Source: Plantago ovata
Taxonomy: Eukaryota; Streptophyta; Magnoliopsida; Lamiales; Plantaginaceae
Assembly: GCA_028274465.1 (NCBI GenBank)
Contig: CM051457.1
Coordinates: forward strand, 111,475,982 to 111,539,981
Direction: 5' to 3'
Length of the DNA: 64,000 nt
Shown in pieces: positions 10,141-22,234 of the stretch. The notes below the pieces were generated by a model. That model worked only from the letters and a program-made list of their open reading frames with translations, ran no database searches and was not told the DNA's origin. The first letter of the stretch is position 1. Every line of letters starts with the position of its first letter. The position numbers and the translations under genes were made by a program.

Positions 10141-11399
10141 GTAAAAGAACAAAAAATCACTGTTCATTTGATTAATATTCAAAAACAAATTGAGGCAACT
10201 TAATGCAAATAATTGAATTCAATAGAAGAAAATAAGACTCAAACAATCTACAGAGACAAGTTTTGAGAGTTTTACTTTTTAGCTAGAAAGATTACCTCAT
10301 CATTATCGTTGATCACGAATCACCAATTCCAACATGGTGAGACGCGTTAGGAGGAAGCAGGCAAGGTCAGTCAGGGATCCAGTATGTCATCATTACAAAT
10401 GATTTCTCTGCACCTTCCTACATGAAAAGCCAACACATTAAACCAGCTCACAGACTTGCATAAACGTCATATATGTACTCTCAGACCCATACCATAAGGT
10501 TGTATTACTCTGCAGCTACCAGAACAAGATTGGATCTTTCAAGTGGTAGCTTCAGCCAAACTCCTTTTTTTCCCTAAAGCAACACGAAGCAATAATAATT
10601 TTGTTACCGTTCGTAAACCAATAAAACATTATTCTATGGTACAACAAACTGGATATGCACCTTTATTTTCCAATGGTTAAGTGATGATCGAAGTGCAGAC
10701 AGAAATGCATGGGGATTAGATGTTAGTGTCAGCGATTCATAATAACTCTATCATCAGATGCTTCAAGTATCTGCACACTGTGAAAGAACAGACTCGAACC
10801 CGAGCAGTTTGTTCCATTGAGGCAATATGCATACGAGTCTAGAAAATCCGGTTGGCCCACTTTACTGGTGAAGTTTTGTGAAGTAATAGAATTATGAAGC
10901 CCTTGGGACATTGCCTGAAAGTTTCATGGAAAACCAGAGGACAGAGTAAACATTAACGTGTCATTGTAAAAACAGTGAAATCTGCTAACAAACAACAACA
11001 TTCTATTCTTGTAAGCAACTATATACTCAACTTTATGAGCATAACAAGTATAGATGATAAAGCAGGTCGACTCTATCTAATTAATGCAACATGTAATCAA
11101 GTCAAGTGCCACTTCTATCTATGAAAACCACAGTCGATTCCAATCCAATTCATGAAATTACTCAAACCAAATTCTACGGAATGAAACACAGTTTAATCAA
11201 AACAATCTGCCATAAAGAATCATCAAGTCAATTCTGTTTCACACGATTTTTCTAGCATCCTTCGCAAACAACCACTAGATACTGGGTTCAACCAAAAACA
11301 AGCACACAGTTACGATTTCACAAAACATTAAACATTGGAATGTAATTGGAAAATAGCTAGTTAGCTCACAAATTATCAGTACAAAAATCAATCATTTTG
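10141..11399. other. Intergenic; one unrecognised 60-codon ORF
   Basis: A minus-strand ORF at 10911-10729 (MSQGLHNSITSQNFTSKV...) has ordinary composition but I do not recognise it. Around 11281-11400 there is a module (GCTAGTTAGCTCACAAATTA type) that recurs in the SEN2 5' flanks near 15350 and 29590. Confidence 0.4.
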
Positions 11400-12486
11400 C
11401 AAGTAATTCAGAAAGAATAATGTACACTCGGGGTACATTCATTTTTAACAGAGAAATGTACTGAAATTCTTACCTGAAAGATTCAGGATTTTGGTGCCAA
11501 TGTTGGAGGTTTTGCTGGTACTCTGGAGAAATGAAAAGAACCGGTCAGTCGATCCAATCAAGAGAGAGAACAATATAAGTGCCATAACCTTCAACACCAT
11601 CCAGTAGCATAGCATTTTTTTTTTGCTGCGAAATGAACAAATCCTTGGTGCTCAAAAATCACACACAGTAATCTAGCTGTCAGCACACAACAGAGAAGTA
11701 ACTCCAGCTGTGTAAGAATGGCTGTTGTCATGAGGAATTCAGTTGGCTATAACCAGTACTTGGATTTCATCTGTACCACACAAGTATCATTTGAAATCCT
11801 TATTCATGAACTGCAGAAACAAAAGCCTTCTCGATCAATCTCTTTAAAACAAACAAACTAGCTAGAAAGAACGAACAGACCCGAAAAATGAACAAGACTT
11901 ACTGTGCAGTAGACAACTCTTCAATTTATAACAAATGTAATTAAATAATTAAGCAAAATACACTTACAAAATTACCTGGCAAGTAAAAAAAAACCATTAC
12001 CAGGTAGGTCTTCTATATTTGAGTCTCTGTATAGGCATGTCACCACATCATGATAAACCTCATGCTCCTCAATGATTTCAAAGGGACTTAAACCTAACAC
12101 CATCAGCAACCACCAGAGGAGTAGGCTGAACAAAGAAAAGCACGTACGACCAGTGGTGAATCATGATATAGATAGGAAATGTTTTTTTTTAAAAGTTTTT
12201 GACTCCGTTTGATTTTGAATTAATCCTAACTCATTCTGAAAAGTAATTTTGAAAACATAATATTAGTTCAAATTACACGAAATATTAAGTTATCTGTAAT
12301 TTATTCGGTTCGATTTCTATAACCAGTTTTTGTATAGCACTTCCTGATTCTTTATACACATCATCCGGTTGAACCCCTCTAAACAAATACGGAAGTGAGT
12401 GATGGTTTTCTTTATTTGTTGTTGCACCCAATCAAACTCATATAGTCACAACTCACAAGTACGTGTCCAATTTTAGAGAATCGAAA
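11400..12486. other. Intergenic block shared with 23.5-23.75 kb
   Basis: About 11425-11700 resembles 23520-23750: the same 'CTCGGGGTACATTCATT', 'GGAATGAAAAGAACC' and 'CAGCACACAACAGA' type sequences in the same order. In both places the block lies immediately downstream of an NLR remnant on the minus strand, so it is probably the old 3' flank of that NLR gene. Nothing else is recognised to 12486. Confidence 0.5.
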
Positions 12487-13482
12487 TTAGGATTGAAAAT
12501 ACTTACAGTCTCTGGTGAAGGGTTGGTGGTCTATCTCGTCTCGTTTAATATGGGAAATCTTGGCCCACTCGGAATCATCACCACCACTGGTTAAACTCTG
12601 CGTCATCAATGGACATCTGATTATTTGTAAGAGAGATAAATTAGTGAGGCGTTGCATGGCTTCCTCAAATGCCATGTGCTTTAGCCTTTTGCAATTCACA
12701 ATGTATAAAGTTTGTAGAGAAGAATGATTCCCGATCCATTCAGGCAATCACTCCATATCGCCGTATCTCTGCAATGCTAATTCTTTTAGGTCGGTGAGAT
12801 GATGAGTATCAACCAACAATGGAGACTCCCAGTCCTCTTTACCATTTAAACATAACAACTCAAGGTGCTGGTGCTGGTGTTGTAAGATGCAATTGAGATT
12901 ATCAGTGAAGGAAACTTGATCTATTGACTCTGAATACCCACCAATTCCCAAACTCCTCAAGCTCCCAAGACAGCTTATAACCTCATTAGTGGGAAATGCC
13001 ATCAATTTGGGAAGAAAAGATAGACCTAGCCCAACAAGGCACGGCATTCTTGGCAAACAAGGGATCACCGAATCCATCTCCAAATTATCCAATTCCCACA
13101 AGTGTAACTCGTTGAGATTAGATGCACATGACTCCAGTAATTCACCTGGTAAATTACTCAACACTTGGCAGTAAGCAATCTTCAAATATTGAAGTGAAAT
13201 TAGGCCTTGAGAATCTTCTCTGACTCCTGGAATTGACTTGAGTTTTGGACAACGAATTATTTGCAACTTTTGCAAAGAATGAAGGTTGTCCAAATCATCC
13301 CGCAATTCACTCAAGCTTTCACAATCTATTAACTCCAATTCTCTCAGTGATGCTCCTCCACCTAGCAGGCACGGCACTAGACGCGTCAACATGGGGCAGT
13401 AGCTGATATGCAGATCCGAGATGACATTGTTGAAAGCAAAGTCTTGATTTACAAGGAAGATGATGCTAAAAAACCAAGTCAT
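12487..13482 (-). pseudogene. NLR (CC-NB-LRR type) C-terminal leucine-rich-repeat remnant
   Basis: About 330 codons of LRR from a plant intracellular immune receptor of the CNL class. Repeats follow the pattern LxxLxIxxCPxL, for example LQKLQIIRCPKLKSIPG and LQYLKIAYCQVLSNLPG, and the end has the typical SEWAKISHI. The open frame from 13482 stops at 12748-12750 (TGA where family members and the local context expect TGG: GDME*LPEWIGN). The same frame then continues with PEWIGNHSSLQTLYI to 12487. No NB-ARC (P-loop, GLPL, MHD) lies upstream; the sequence before 13482 is noncoding. Together with the N-terminal remnant at 23.7-24.04 kb, this shows that NLR copies in this block lost their middles. 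Confidence 0.8.
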
Positions 13483-14359
13483 GAAAACAAATAACCAAAA
13501 GCAAGTGTGTATAATACTATAATTGTATGCCTAATCTGTACTACAGAGAAAACACGATAAAGTTGTTTTGTTTTCACATACATAGTCAACGTATAGAACA
13601 CCAACATACTTCTCGCTCAAGCCGTTAAAAAAGTTTCCTTCCAACTTGTTGAAGGCACATGAGGTGAGTCAAAACATACATTGTAACAAATTACAAAAGA
13701 TTCCATTCATATAATCGGATGTTGCACCATTATTGAAGATGATAGTGGAGCTACAAACTATACATACTGATAACATTGAGCTATGAAGTAATCTAATTCA
13801 TCAAAGGGTATAGCTGAAATTGATTAAATTGAAGAGAAATGAAATTAAATTACCTGCTGGAGTTGAAAACAACTTGTCGACATGAGACTTTGAGAGAAGC
13901 TACTGAATCGACCGAGAGCAGGGCTACAACTCTTTTATGCTTTTTTGTACTGAGTTATTTAGGCCTTGTCTCTGTTGTTTGTCATAACATAACATGAAGC
14001 TGGTTATACTATACTCTTTGTAAACTTTCAAATTTTATGCAACAATTTGTCATTGTATTTTCTGCATAATGGTACACATGTTCTATTCTGTTTTGCACAA
14101 ACTTTTGATACATAGCCTATATAACAACTTCTGTCTTCCAAAATCAGCCATTTGCACAAATCTTTGATACATAGATGAATTCTGCTTCTCATGCCTAAAG
14201 TCCATACTCGGCTCTCTGGTCAGAATCTTGGCGATTTCATTTTCACTAGCAATGATCTTTTGAGTTCCACAAGAATCAACAGAAACCATCAAGGGCTCAT
14301 AAACACATGCCTATCCATGAACAGTGGTTCAACGTTGACAATTGCATTGTTCACTTGTA
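13483..14359. other. NLR leader remnant joined to SEN2 downstream flank
   Basis: Sequence at 13870-14120 matches 24065-24340: the same leader-like 'GAGAGAAGCTACTGAATC', 'TTATTTAGGCCTTGTCTCTG' and 'ATGAAGCTGGTTATACTATA' stretches. Part of it also matches 8175-8320, downstream of SEN2 copy A. It therefore records the junction between the 5' end of an NLR gene and the 3' end of SEN2. A minus-strand ORF at 14292-14083 is the counterpart of 8521-8135 and is probably 3' untranslated sequence. Confidence 0.6.
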
Positions 14360-15090
14360 CTATTCTTTTTGTTGTACCATCGTTTGATTCTCACGACTCT
14401 GCTCTGGATTCCACCTGGTAACAACTCTCTCCTCAACCAAGTAATGCTCCAAACAATCAGGAGAAGACGCACCATGACCATTTTCATTAACATGAAGAAC
14501 CAACAGTGTCTTCACCACACTACCACAGAGTCGCAACGTACAATGAAAATGGGACCAAACATTCAACCTACCATTCATATCACCATCTTTTCCAGACAAG
14601 ACAAGCACAGCGTACTCAGCATGCACAAGAGCTGGATGATGACGATAAGCAACAAAATCAACACCGTATTGTGATCCTGCCCTCACCACCCAGTTCTTTG
14701 CTTGAAGGTGAGCATAAGCCTTGCACACAATTGGAAAATTAGCTCTCTGGGCTATCATATACCGCCACAATTCTTCGTTTTCCATTACACGGTTAGTTTC
14801 ACCAACAACCTTAATACACTTCAAGATACAGCACAAGTAAAAGGCTTCCTCAAGATTTATTGAAACCATTGCTTGTCGTTCTTCTCGGTGGAGATAACAG
14901 GGCGACCAAAACACGCTTGGTTCAAGAGATCCTTTTGCTCGGGAAGCACTGCAAGAAGCACAATACACCCAGAAAGCAATCCTTGGGAATTACATTGGGT
15001 AAAAGATGATTTGAGCCGAGAAATAATTCGGGACATGGGGTCTGCTAAAGCTTTTGATTGAGATCCTTTTCCTTTCCACCTAGGCGCCAT
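14360..15090 (-). pseudogene. SEN2: tRNA-splicing endonuclease subunit Sen2-like, copy B
   Basis: Nearly full-length Sen2 homologue starting MAPRWKGKGSQSKALADPMS at 15090 (an upstream in-frame ATG is at 15102). The N-terminal part runs to EKNDKQWFQ, then a one-base deletion near 14862 shifts the frame; the rest is open from there to the stop at 14360. The catalytic region holds GSQYGVDFVAYRHHPALVHA (Tyr and His) and GSVVKTLLVL (Lys), with the typical C-terminal RWNPEQSRE. Length matches plant Sen2 (about 240-250 residues). The single frameshift makes it a pseudogene unless it is a sequencing error. The 5' flank (15.1-15.75 kb) is duplicated upstream of copy C. Confidence 0.85.
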
Positions 15091-15680
15091 AATCTGATTC
15101 ATAGAGTATAAGAATTAAGGCACTACTTTTAGATCATGGAAATGTTATCGAGTGATTCAAATTGATAAAAACTATCTGCCATAATCAAATGTAAAGAATC
15201 ATCAAGTTGATCCTGTTTTACGGAATTTTTCTAGCCTCCTTTGCAAAAAAACCACTACTAAATTCAAGTGAAATCACTAAAAAGTTTTTGCAAATAAGCA
15301 CAAAGTTACCACCCTTTCACAAAACTGTGAAAATTGACATGTAATTAGAAGAAAGCTAGCTAGCTCACAAATAAGCAATAAAAATGCAATCTTTTTGCAA
15401 ACAATTCAGAAACAAGCCCTTAATAAAATTGGATGTTGCAGCATTGAGAACAAACATAATCAATTGAGCAATATCAAATAAGCAGTAAAAAAAAAAAAGA
15501 AGCAATCTTTTTGCAGCTAGCAGTGAGCACCAAAAGAATCGAATTCATCAATCACTGGGTATAGCTTAACTCGATTAAATTACCTGATGGAAGGAAGAAG
15601 AATAGTTGAATTGAAGACCTGAGACTCCCAGAGAAGCTTCTGAATGTCTGTTCTGGTCTGAAATATGAATCAAGAACAGG
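15091..15680. other. SEN2 copy B 5' flank with repeated modules
   Basis: Homologous to 29379-29990 upstream of SEN2 copy C. It contains two copies of a module (a GCTAGCTAGCTCACAAATAA type sequence followed by GCAATCTTTTTGCA) at about 15350-15410 and 15470-15520. The same module occurs twice upstream of copy C. This is probably an old 5' intron or leader of SEN2. Confidence 0.55.
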
Positions 15681-15684
15681 GCTA

Positions 15685-15740
15685 TTGATGGGCTGTTAAT
15701 GGGTTAATTATGGGCCACTTTTCAATTGGGCAGGCCCAGA
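15685..15740 (-). promoter_or_regulatory. Cluster of site II (TGGGCC/T) elements upstream of SEN2 copy B
   Basis: TGGGCT near 15689, TGGGCC at 15711, TTGGGCA near 15727 and a reverse copy in AGGCCCA near 15732. Site II motifs are bound by TCP factors and are common in promoters of growth and RNA-processing genes. The cluster is conserved upstream of copy C (30003-30052), supporting a real promoter before the genes decayed. Confidence 0.5.
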
Positions 15741-16420
15741 TTTCCAATTAAGAGTTCATTTTTATTTTACTATAGTTTTTAGTAGTAACATTTATCTTGT
15801 GAATTTCTCATTCAATTTATCTAGGCATGTCACACTGGAGGGTGTATCTATTCGATTTCTTGGTTATTTATTATTTTTTAAAATAGAAAAACATATAAAA
15901 GAATTTTAGCCTCCAAAGTTAATGTGGCAATTTAATATCAACTTTTGAACGCTATTATATATCATCAGAGATGATAAACCAAAACCGTAATTAATCCGAA
16001 TATCATGTTGTCACGAGTAAGCCAGTATGACACTTGTTTGGAAACACTTGTCATTCGAACTATAATACTTAAAACTAAAAGATATTTTCTACCTTAAGTC
16101 GGAAACGATATTTTGAATTCTAACCTCAAAGTAAAATTCACATAATTGATTGTTAATGTAAAAATAGCACGTGTGTATGTATGTATATGCATTTTTATCT
16201 ATGCTATCTAGTATTATTGTAGAGTTATATTGTTTTGTTATTTTCTTCTTTTTATCTTCAAGTACGAAAAAAGCGAAACCAATACCCTCAATACTCCATA
16301 TTGGCATTTTTTTAATACACAAGGAAAGCCGTTAAAATTTCACGTAATCTATCGGCATAGTTAGTACGTAAAGTCATTAGTAATTTAGTCTCTACGACTC
16401 TGTGTTTAGAGTTAGAATAA
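15741..16420. other. Intergenic, duplicated in part at 30.24-30.46 kb
   Basis: The segment 15825-16180 matches 30230-30450 in order, including 'CTAACCTCAAAGTAAAATTC'. It is the outer end of the SEN2-bearing duplicated block. No gene is seen. Confidence 0.55.
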
Positions 16421-16424
16421 ATTC

Positions 16425-17045
16425 AAGAATTTGCAATTCAAAGTAAATTTCATTCAAATCAAAATTAGTAGCAATGAAAACAATAGCAACTTAAAATTAC
16501 CAAAATACATAAATTAGATTTTAAAAAATTGCTTATTGGCAATTGAAGTAAAACTTCATTCAAGTCAAAATTAGTAGCAATGAAACAAAATAGCAAATTA
16601 AAATTACTAAAGTACCGGTCAAAGCGTTTGTAACCGAGTGGCAAGCTGAGACACCCCGTAACCAAGTGGTCACGGGTTCGATCCCCGAAATGGGTGATTA
16701 TCTGCTCTGTATAGAGATTATTGAAATGAGTTTGATTATTAATTTATTGATGCAAATTTGTAGGCCAACATTGTAATTATAATAGTATCTAAAAAAATTA
16801 CTAAAGTACCTAATTAAATTAGATTCAAGAACAAACATGTCACCTACTTACCATTAATGCCATTGAATTGGAGAATTTGTCTTTCTGTATTTCAATTGAA
16901 TTTTATTCAAGTCAAAATAAGCCAAAACTAGTACAGTAGCAATGAAATAAACAAATAGCAATTAAATTACTAAAATTCCTAAATTAGATTTAAAAATTAA
17001 ATAATCTTCTTTTTGGCAATTCAAATAAAATTCATTCTAAGTAAA
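16425..17045 (+). repeat. Diverged tandem repeat of about 115 bp
   Basis: Units near 16430-16535, 16540-16616 (continuing at 16811) and 16880-17040 share motifs such as CATTCAAATCAAAATTAGTA, GTAGCAATGAAA and AAATTAGATTTAAAAA. The second unit is split by the SINE at 16617-16793. Confidence 0.65.
16617..16793 (+). mobile_element. tRNA-derived SINE with 17-bp target-site duplication
   Basis: A 177-bp insertion flanked by the identical 17-bp sequence AAAATTACTAAAGTACC at 16600-16616 and 16794-16810. Internally it has an A-box-like TAACCGAGTGGCAAG near 16631 and a perfect B-box-like GGTTCGATCCCC near 16675, as in tRNA-derived SINEs. It lies inside a repeat unit that continues cleanly on both sides, which shows the empty site. 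It is not a functional tRNA gene, because no acceptor stem or cloverleaf can be formed. Confidence 0.85.
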
Positions 17046-17624
17046 AAAAAAAAAAACCCAAGAAACCAGTTGTTTGTGTACGGACAAAAAAGGCTTCAGC
17101 TAGTCAGTAGTAGCTGAAGAAACCACACTGTCCGTTTCTTCAATTTTTTATCGAGAACAACGACTGCCGTAAGTTTTCACAAGTCCCAGTGCTTTCAATT
17201 TTCATCCTTGCTCTGCTGTATGTGATTTCATGTTATATGATTTCATGTTTTTTGTTCCAAGTTGTTCGATTTATATTGTTTTTTTCATCTGTTATATGTG
17301 AGTCTTAAATAACGTTTAATGAGTGATTTCATTCTTAATTTCTAGGTCTAGGTTCTTGAATTTATTTATTTCCTTTTGTTGTATCATGTATGTGAATGTG
17401 AGAAGCTAAATTTGATGACTAATTTCATGTTTTCCATATCAAGTTGGTAACTTTTCATGTTCTTGAATTTATGTTTCTCCTTACCCTGTATGTGTGTGTC
17501 AAAAGCTAAACTTTATTTGTTTGCTAGCTCTTAAAATTGATACCAGTGATTTCATGTTTGAGTCTTGTCATGGTGATAATTAAGATTGACATGTTCTGTA
17601 CTATTGAATTTAGGCATAATTAAC
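17046..17624 (+). other. Upstream region and possible 5' UTR intron of the F-box/FBD gene
   Basis: A donor GTAAGT at 17169 and an acceptor TTTAG at 17609-17613, 11 bp before the start ATG, would remove a T-rich intron of about 445 bp. The stretch has repeated TTTCATGTT-type sequences typical of plant leader introns. No TATA box is certain. Confidence 0.45.
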
Positions 17625-20029
17625 ATGGCTATATCTGGAAAAAGACAAAGAAGACCACGTGGAAAGAAGATTGTTAAAGATAGGTTGAGCAATTTGCCTG
17701 ATGATGTACTTTACCGAATTCTTTCCTTTCTAGATTTTGTGGATGTGTTGCGTACTTTTGCGATTTCCAGACATTGGAGAGATGTTTGGAAGTTGGTTCC
17801 ATATCTGAACTTCAGTTCAGATCGGTTCTATGAACATGTTGGTGGACATGGACATCAGTCTCAGTTTTGGAAGTTTGTCTGCGCGGCTTTAGAAAGAGTT
17901 CAATGTCCAGTTAGGCGTGTTTCACTATCATCAGATGACACAACCACAGTGCGAATCAACGCACTCCTTTGTCTTGCTCCATTCAATAATGTTGACGAAC
18001 TTTGCTTCCTTGATGGTGATTATATTGGCAATTATATGAACTTTCCACAGGCATTATGCGAAAGACTCACATCATTAACTATAGATTTTCACAGCAACAT
18101 CCCATTGCAAGCGGAAGCACCTTTTTGTAAGCTGAAGAATCTTTACTTGAGAGGCGTTGTTATCTCGGGCTATGTGGCGCAGAAGCTTCTCTCTGATGAG
18201 AGTGTTTGTCTGGAGAACGTCTACATAGAGGGGTGTGATTTCAAATTTGTTGAAACCGTTCATATTTCTTCTAGGAACATCAAGAAGCTGACGATTTTGA
18301 ATATGTACTGTTTCGGCAGTACTTGGATTGTTGGTCCATTTGATTTTGGCCTCCACATCTCCACTCCGAACTTGGTGTCCTTCTCCTACATTGGGCCGAT
18401 GTTGACCAATATTACCTTATCAAACACTACATCCCTGGAAGATGTCTTGTTTCGTATTCTACGTGTACCTTCAAGGCGAAGATACACGACTTGGAGCGAC
18501 GACAAGCATGTTCCACCATGTCCTACTCCTACAGTGTTCACTGGGTTTGATCATGCTAAGGTTCTGACTATATCTTCTCGTGTTGTCAAGGTATGTAATT
18601 CATGGTTTTCTCATATTTGAACTGTCTTATGGGACTTTTTTAGTTTTCCTTTATTATATATGATTTTGTCCCTATCGTACAACTTTCGCATGGAGGCATT
18701 GCTAAGAGTCGAAGGACTCCATCTTTGGTTTCAATAAAGGGTATATAAATGGATATATGCTGTGTTGTATTTCTTTTATGGAAGAGGAGTCTAGATTTCA
18801 GTTACTTCAACAATACGAAGAATGCTACATATTGAGACCATTGGGTCACTTGCTCGATTTACATAAAAGAGGGTCTGTTCTAAAAGTTTTGCAATGTTAA
18901 TATGATTTTTTAACAAACTCTTTTTTATTGCTTGAAGTAGTAATTAACAATAAGTATTCTTAAGGGACTAAGAGAACTTGTTACAAAGAAAGTCGTAATA
19001 AATTTTCAAGTTTCTGCTTTGAGACTTGTTTATCGTAAGCAATTTAGAAACTATTTTTTTGAGATTCCATTTGTGATTGTATAAATACTTAAATGAACTG
19101 AAAAAATTTCCTAACACTGTCTTACTAGCCCTGCTTGTACGCATAAGTATACCTCTATTTGTAAAGTTCCATTTTCCTCTTTCTGCAGTATATGTCTCCA
19201 GCATTTAATTGTTACATGGGAAGCTTTATACTGGACCGTCTGAATTGCCTGAAATTGGGGTTAAGGTACAATGTTCATTGTATTGAAGGGATGATCAACT
19301 TACTGAAGCGTGCTCCGAATCTTGAAGCCCTTGTTATTAGATTTAGAGAGGTACAAATTAAATTCGTATGGTTGCTTGAAACTAAAATCTTGTGCATCTT
19401 TACTGATCGGCTGCTATGTGTGTATTTTTGTCAGATTCCATTGGATTCATTGATACAACCAAGCAAAAAAGGAGGTATATATTGTATTCTTCACCATTTG
19501 ACACCTTTCCTTGCTGTACTGTTCTTTAGAATTTTCTTTGTTGACTGTGTGGGTTCTGTTGTTTGATAACAGATGAAAATCAAAACTGATTTGAGTTAAT
19601 TCATCGCGCGTATGCCAATGAAAGTAACTGCATGTATATAACTCTGATTAGCAAAGATAAAGCAACACGTTAGAATGTATAGTTTATATAATGAAGCCTT
19701 TGAATTTTTAAATCATCTCAGGACCCATGACCTGGAAATCAAGGATAGAAGATATAGCTTGTTTGTCGTATCATCTAAAGAACATTGATATTTCTGGCTT
19801 TGATGGTTCCAATATTGCGATTGGCCTGGTCAAATTTTTACTCCGAAATGCGAAGGTCTTGGAGAAGGCTGAAATTAGTATGTGTAGGCATAAAGACCGG
19901 AGGCTTTTCAACAACCTTGCAGATAAATATCCTAGAGCCTCACCAAAGGCTGTCATATCATTCTCCGCATATGCTCAAAGTGCATTCCCTTGGTTTCGAG
20001 GAGGAGACTCTGATTCAGAAGACAATTGA
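17625..20029 (+). CDS. F-box/FBD/LRR-repeat protein, four exons
   Basis: Exons are 17625-18590, 19189-19350, 19435-19474 and 19722-20029. All junctions are GT-AG (AAG|GTATGT; CTGCAG; GAG|GTACAA; TTGTCAG; GGAG|GTATAT; CTCAG) and the reading frame holds across them, giving about 491 residues. A basic N-terminus (GKRQRRPRGKK) is followed by the F-box DRLSNLPDDVLYRILSFLDF at about residues 20-60, a central LRR region, and a C-terminal FBD domain (exons 3-4, LSYHLKNIDISGF). Such proteins are substrate receptors of SCF ubiquitin ligases, binding SKP1 through the F-box; the target is unknown. I chose the ATG at 17625 because the in-frame ATG at 17586 lies inside the likely leader intron. No damage is seen. 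A decayed copy of the last exon is at 22.2 kb. Confidence 0.85.
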
Positions 20030-22234
20030 GCAAAAGGTAATTTATTGCTTCTGTCTGGGTACGTTTGGTTTCACTGGAAGCACAACTATTGCTAATGAAG
20101 TTGTAATACTAGTAGAAGACTTTCTTTAACACTGCTATCTATCAATTTTCTTTTGAGTTGTTTTCTGTTTTTTTTTTTTCTATATGTTTACAGTGTAGCG
20201 AAAGTGAACATAATTACAGTGTTATTCATGATAAATCTTTCTATTATCCAGTGTCAAGTTGAATTTCCTACTGAAGTTGACATAGATTGTTTCAGGTTCA
20301 ATTTTACCAAATACAGTATACTTGAAACTTTGCAAAAAAAGAAGGATAAGTTATTGCAGAAGATTGTAACGATAACTAAGCTTGAATTAACATCAGAATA
20401 CACGAAAAGAACAAGATGGTTTCTCATAGGTTTATCGTCTTGTGTCTAATCTGACCAGGTATATATAGAAACTTGCATCTACGTTTCTGGTACAAATGCA
20501 CATGAATAGTGAGCTTGCTAATGTACGTAAGATTCTTTATGTAGCATGCCAACAAGCTTTGACACAGTGATGGAGCATGATGAGGTACTTAACTTCCGCT
20601 CCGTTTTCCACCTGAAAGCACCATACTGAACATGTGGAATCTATAGTGTTCTACTCAGTCTTTAATGGAGATCCTAATTCAAACTATTTCACTATAGAAT
20701 AACGTCACCAAGGAACACTGATTACAGTAATTTTTGGGGTCTTGGTACAATTCGGATATAGAATTACTCATGAGGTGATGCATAATGCATTCTATTACAG
20801 GACATTGAGAAACATGCATAAATTGATTGACATGCTGAAGTTGTTGATACAAGGATGGGTCTGAGTCCTCTGACAATTATCCATCCTCGTATTGTGGTGC
20901 ATAGAGTAACGAATATGGACCAGGGTTCCAGATAGAGTTTCAATGTGAACTGATAACCACACAACACGTAGTTCCTTTCTGTTTACTGCATGAATTGCAT
21001 TGTTCAGAACACTAATCAGCCATATGATTTCATGAATGTTTTGTAAGATTACAGTTACATTGTTATAAGGTTAGGCCAAGAAGCAGAGAATGTAAGCTTA
21101 CGTGTTTATCACAAGTTACGACTGTTGATCTGTGAAGATTCAACGAATGTAAGCTTTACGTGTTTATCATTTTCCTCAAATTTACCTGTTTGTTTTCAGA
21201 TATCTTACATTCTATCTGCACCTTGTTTCTTTTACTTTATCGAGACTGGATCTCTGTTTCACTTTTAGCAAAAATCAAATGGAAACCTGGCAGAGACAAT
21301 TTGAATGGCTTTGTATGGCAATTGTGAATGATGTTGATGGAATTTCGTATCTGATGTTTGTCAAATTCTCATTAGCAAAAATATACTGTCTATTAAACTT
21401 GATCTTGAATCTTTCAGGTGGGATTGCTGATAATTTATTGTGATGCCCCGTATACCAAGCACACATGCTCAAAAACCGGAATAAGGTATGTATGTCTTGA
21501 GTATACTGAAAATGGCATCAGCTTATAATGCAATGTCGTTAGTTGATCTATGATCATGTCATCCCATGATATAGAGATCCAAATAATTGATATGCAACTC
21601 TTAATGTGAGATTCTGGTTAAAAGATTTCGAAAACTTATGAAGAGGTCAAATGTAATTAGCGAAATGTTATTAGATTTCGGAAACTTATGGCGAATAGCA
21701 ATGTAATTAGCTTGGACCACCAACCTGAACTGAAGTTTAACCATAGTACCGCCTTCCAAATGTCTCTCAATAGACTAGAAAGCAGGCCAATACTAACCAC
21801 GTAGAACTAATTGAGAAATGTAAGAATTTCTATGCAGAATATCATCAGGCAAACAGCTCGACCTATTTATTAATGAGAAGGATTGACAAAGTCTTTGATG
21901 GATGCTTTATTCGGTGGCTACCAGTGTAGTTTGTTGTCGAAATGTTGGAAGGCAGTTTTATCGTCAGGCTTAAACTCCAGTTCAGATTGGTTGTTTAAGT
22001 GTAACTATGTTGTTAAGATACCCTGAATGTTGGAATATCGGTATAACTTTTGTGAATTGTCACCCCGGCTTTGATACTAGTTGTATATATGATTAGGAGG
22101 TTCCTGATATCATCAGATAACGTAAACATATATAGATGGACTCAACATCTTCATTTCTGTTTCATATTGAGAAATTTTGCCTTGTAAAAAAGTACTTTGA
22201 AAGATGCCATGTTTCATATTATCTGTGTAGCTTG
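20030..22234. other. Downstream flank of the F-box/FBD gene
   Basis: A donor-like GTAATT directly after the stop suggests a spliced 3' UTR. A short ORF ending at 20449 (QVEFPTEVDIDCFRFNFTKY...) is unrecognised. The part 21930-22150 is related to 30660-30860. No other gene is seen. Confidence 0.45.

Noticed and set aside
14506-14742. Plus-strand ORFs across SEN2 copies (also 8565-8822, 28656-28886)
   Set aside because: They are antisense to recognisable SEN2 coding sequence and recur only because the copies are duplicated.
16630-16690. tRNA gene suggested by A- and B-box-like sequences
   Set aside because: No acceptor stem or cloverleaf forms, the boxes are oddly spaced, and the segment is bounded by a 17-bp target duplication, so it is a SINE.
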